7,772 bases of DNA from an uncultured Gammaproteobacteria bacterium (GTDB taxonomy: Bacteria; Pseudomonadota; Gammaproteobacteria; Pseudomonadales; Pseudohongiellaceae): positions 1-7,772 of the forward strand of contig CAISYX010000103.1 in NCBI GenBank assembly GCA_903889815.1, in the 5' to 3' direction. Shown piece after piece: positions 6,210 through 7,772 of the stretch. The first letter of the stretch is position 1, and each line of letters opens with the position of its first letter. The notes under the pieces are model-generated. The model did no database searches. It was given only the letters and a program-made list of their open reading frames with translations, and was not told where the DNA came from. The translations under genes were made by a program, and so were the position numbers.

Positions 6210-7291
6210 TGCTCGTCTGGCTTGCCAACTATCTGACTCAGATCGACAGCGGCTTCGCCGTCATCCAGTACATCACGGTGCGGGGAATCTTCAGCATACT
6301 TACTGCACTGTTGATCTCGCTGATCATCGGTCCTTGGATGATTCGTCGTCTGAATTATCTGCAGATCGGGCAGGTGGTTCGCAATGACGGCCCGTCCAGT
6401 CATTTCAGCAAAGCCGGCACTCCGACCATGGGAGGCGCATTGATCCTGGTCAGTATGCTGGTGAGCACGCTGTTGTGGTCAGATCTGAGCAACCATTATG
6501 TCTGGACGACGTTGGTCGTGACGTTGATGTTTGGAGCCATTGGGTGGGTTGACGACTATCGCAAGGTGTTCGAGAAGGACCCCAAGGGGCTGCCGGCTCG
6601 CTGGAAATATTTCTGGCAATCCGTCGTCGGGTTCGGGGCTGCACTATTTCTGTACTACTCCGCACTTGGCCCAGCTGAAACGCATTACATCGTGCCGTTC
6701 TTCAAGGATGTCTCGATCAACGCTGGCATTTTTTTCGTGTTGGTAAGCTATTTCGTCATCGTGGGCAGCAGCAATGCAGTCAATCTGACGGATGGCCTTG
6801 ACGGACTTGCCATTCTGCCAACGGTAATGGTGGGCGGTGCGCTGGGCATGATCGCCTACCTCTCCGGGCACGTGGAATTCTCTGAGTATCTGCGCATTCC
6901 CTACGTTGCGGGTGCCGGCGAGCTGGTGATTTTCTGCGGCACTCTGGTGGGAGCAGGGCTCGGGTTCCTGTGGTTCAACACCTACCCTGCGCAAGTGTTC
7001 ATGGGAGATGTGGGTGCTCTGGCGCTTGGCGCGGCGCTGGGAGTCGTGGCTGTCATAGCGCGCCACGAAATCGTCCTGTTCATCATGGGCGGCGTGTTCG
7101 TGATGGAAACCGTGTCCGTGATCCTGCAGGTCGGTTCTTTCAAACTGACAGGCAAGCGCATCTTCCGCATGGCGCCGCTGCATCACCATTTCGAATTGAA
7201 AGGGTGGCCGGAGCCCCGCGTTATTGTTCGTTTCTGGATCATCACCGTGATGCTCGTCCTGTTCGGACTGGCAACTCTGAAATTGCGTTGA
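6209..7291 (+). CDS. mraY: MraY, phospho-N-acetylmuramoyl-pentapeptide transferase
   Basis: MraY is a polytopic inner-membrane enzyme (ten helices in the family). It transfers phospho-MurNAc-pentapeptide from UDP to undecaprenyl phosphate, giving lipid I, with Mg2+ as cofactor. The protein is 360 residues, the same as E. coli MraY, and alternates hydrophobic helices with short polar loops throughout. Family residues are all visible: KAGTPTMGG (68-76), the acidic pair D115-D116 in VDDYRK, NLTDGLDGLA (192-201), the catalytic-region GD267 in FMGDVGALALG (264-274), and the H325-H326-H327 triad in PLHHHFELKGWPE. It starts on the last base of the murF TAA (TAATG), behind a strong GGGAGAGG site. It is the target of the nucleoside antibiotics tunicamycin and muraymycin and of phage lysis protein E in other bacteria. 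No residue looks unusual. Confidence 0.98.
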   Translation: MLVWLANYLTQIDSGFAVIQYITVRGIFSILTALLISLIIGPWMIRRLNYLQIGQVVRNDGPSSHFSKAGTPTMGGALILVSMLVSTLLWSDLSNHYVWTTLVVTLMFGAIGWVDDYRKVFEKDPKGLPARWKYFWQSVVGFGAALFLYYSALGPAETHYIVPFFKDVSINAGIFFVLVSYFVIVGSSNAVNLTDGLDGLAILPTVMVGGALGMIAYLSGHVEFSEYLRIPYVAGAGELVIFCGTLVGAGLGFLWFNTYPAQVFMGDVGALALGAALGVVAVIARHEIVLFIMGGVFVMETVSVILQVGSFKLTGKRIFRMAPLHHHFELKGWPEPRVIVRFWIITVMLVLFGLATLKLR

Positions 7292-7298
7292 AACCGGC

Positions 7299-7303
7299 AG
7301 AGG
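7299..7303 (+). promoter_or_regulatory. Probable ribosome binding site of murD
   Basis: AGAGG lies in the 25-base mraY-murD gap, 13 bases before GTG 7317, which is somewhat far. It is the only purine-rich element in the gap. The murD frame is closed by a TGA at 7278-7280 and holds no ATG, GTG or TTG between that stop and 7317, so the GTG is the first possible common start. Confidence 0.4.
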
Positions 7304-7316
7304 CAAAGTCGCAATC

Positions 7317-7772
7317 GTGAACGTGGCACTCAAGAACAGAATCATTGTGGGATTGGGCAAGACAGGATTGTCTGTTGCCCGCTACCTGCATTCTGCAGGT
7401 GTGGCGTTTTCCGTTGTGGACAGTCGCATGAATCCGCCGGGCCTGTTGGAGTTCGCAAGAGAGTTTCCCCAGGTGCCGCTTACTCTCGGTGAGTTTCCTG
7501 CTGCGCTGCTGAGAGTCGCCGATGAACTGATCGTCAGTCCGGGCATCAGTCTGGACACACCAGCTATTCGTGAAGCAATCGAGGCTGGCGTTGCCGTTAC
7601 CGGGGACATCGACATGTTCAGCAAAGCCGTGAACGCACCGATACTGGCGGTCACAGGCTCGAATGGCAAAAGTACCGTGGTATCTCTGCTGGGTGCCATG
7701 GCTCGCGCGGCCGGCATCAATGTGGCGATCGGCGGGAATCTTGACGGCGCCGAAGCTGCACCGGCACTGGAC
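7317..7772 (+). CDS. murD: MurD, UDP-MurNAc-L-alanine:D-glutamate ligase (N-terminal 152 residues, GTG start)
   Basis: MurD adds D-glutamate to UDP-MurNAc-L-Ala in the cytoplasm with ATP, the second amino-acid step of the peptide stem. The window holds 152 codons and the gene runs off its end (E. coli 438 residues in all). Visible are the N-terminal Rossmann-like glycine loop IIVGLGKTGLSVA (9-21), VVDSR (33-37), a LIVSPGI segment (71-77), GDIDMF (96-101), and the ATP P-loop TGSNGKST (113-120) followed by GGN (139-141). These follow the MurD order and spacing. The GTG at 7317 is preferred over GTG 7323 because the AGAGG at 7299-7303 is nearer; no ATG occurs until codon 38. After GGNL the segment reads DGAEAAPALD, longer than the usual GxPAL pattern. 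The gene follows mraY as in E. coli, with ftsW expected next. Confidence 0.94.
   Translation, partial: MNVALKNRIIVGLGKTGLSVARYLHSAGVAFSVVDSRMNPPGLLEFAREFPQVPLTLGEFPAALLRVADELIVSPGISLDTPAIREAIEAGVAVTGDIDMFSKAVNAPILAVTGSNGKSTVVSLLGAMARAAGINVAIGGNLDGAEAAPALD

Noticed and set aside
6970..7320. A 116-codon + strand frame overlapping the mraY end
   Set aside because: It lies out of frame within the conserved mraY 3' half and has low-complexity Gly/Arg/His composition. Only its last ten codons matter, as part of the junction observation.
6644..7360. A 238-codon minus-strand frame opposite mraY and the murD start
   Set aside because: It is in register with mraY. Its Gln/His-rich and charged composition is the mirror of membrane-protein codons, with no recognisable domain.
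7384..7400. Perfect 7-bp inverted repeat ACCTGCA-TTC-TGCAGGT early in murD
   Set aside because: It lies within codons 23-28 of a conserved coding region, is short, and has no T-run. A stem of this size is expected by chance in a window this long, although it could fold in the mRNA near the weak murD start.

Overview
The window is a stretch of the dcw (division and cell wall) gene cluster. All genes lie on the + strand, in the order mraZ (3' end) - rsmH - ftsL - ftsI - murE - murF - mraY - murD (5' end). This is the classical order known from Escherichia coli and other Gammaproteobacteria. Three protein-level signs support a Gram-negative gammaproteobacterial host: MurE carries the DNPR signature of meso-diaminopimelate-adding enzymes, FtsL and FtsI are of the short proteobacterial type (115 and 579 residues), and the end of MraZ resembles the LQDLSL end of the E. 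coli protein. The genus cannot be told from the sequence alone.

Layout: bases 1-149 are the last 48 codons of mraZ. A 67-base gap follows, then rsmH (217-1152), a 55-base gap, ftsL (1208-1555), ftsI overlapping it by 8 bases (1548-3287), a 13-base gap, murE (3301-4851), murF overlapping by 4 bases (4848-6209), mraY overlapping by 1 base (6209-7291), a 25-base gap, and murD from a GTG at 7317 running off the end. There is no gene-free stretch longer than 67 bases. I see no RNA gene, mobile element, CRISPR array, long repeat, convincing internal promoter or terminator. The window reads as the interior of one long transcription unit whose promoter lies upstream of mraZ.

How the genes work together: MurE, MurF and MurD are Mur ligases that build the UDP-MurNAc-pentapeptide in the cytoplasm. 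MurD adds D-Glu, MurE adds meso-diaminopimelate and MurF adds D-Ala-D-Ala. MraY moves the phospho-MurNAc-pentapeptide onto undecaprenyl phosphate at the inner membrane to make lipid I. FtsI is the septal transpeptidase that cross-links the finished polymer at the division site, and FtsL belongs to the FtsQLB complex that activates it. RsmH methylates 16S rRNA, and MraZ is a DNA-binding regulator of the cluster.

Nothing here looks like a new system. The most interesting detail is at the gene junctions. At each of the three gapped junctions downstream of rsmH, a short out-of-frame reading frame starts at or next to the upstream stop and ends in an NTGA that overlaps the next start codon. This could be a translational relay, but chance is a serious alternative.
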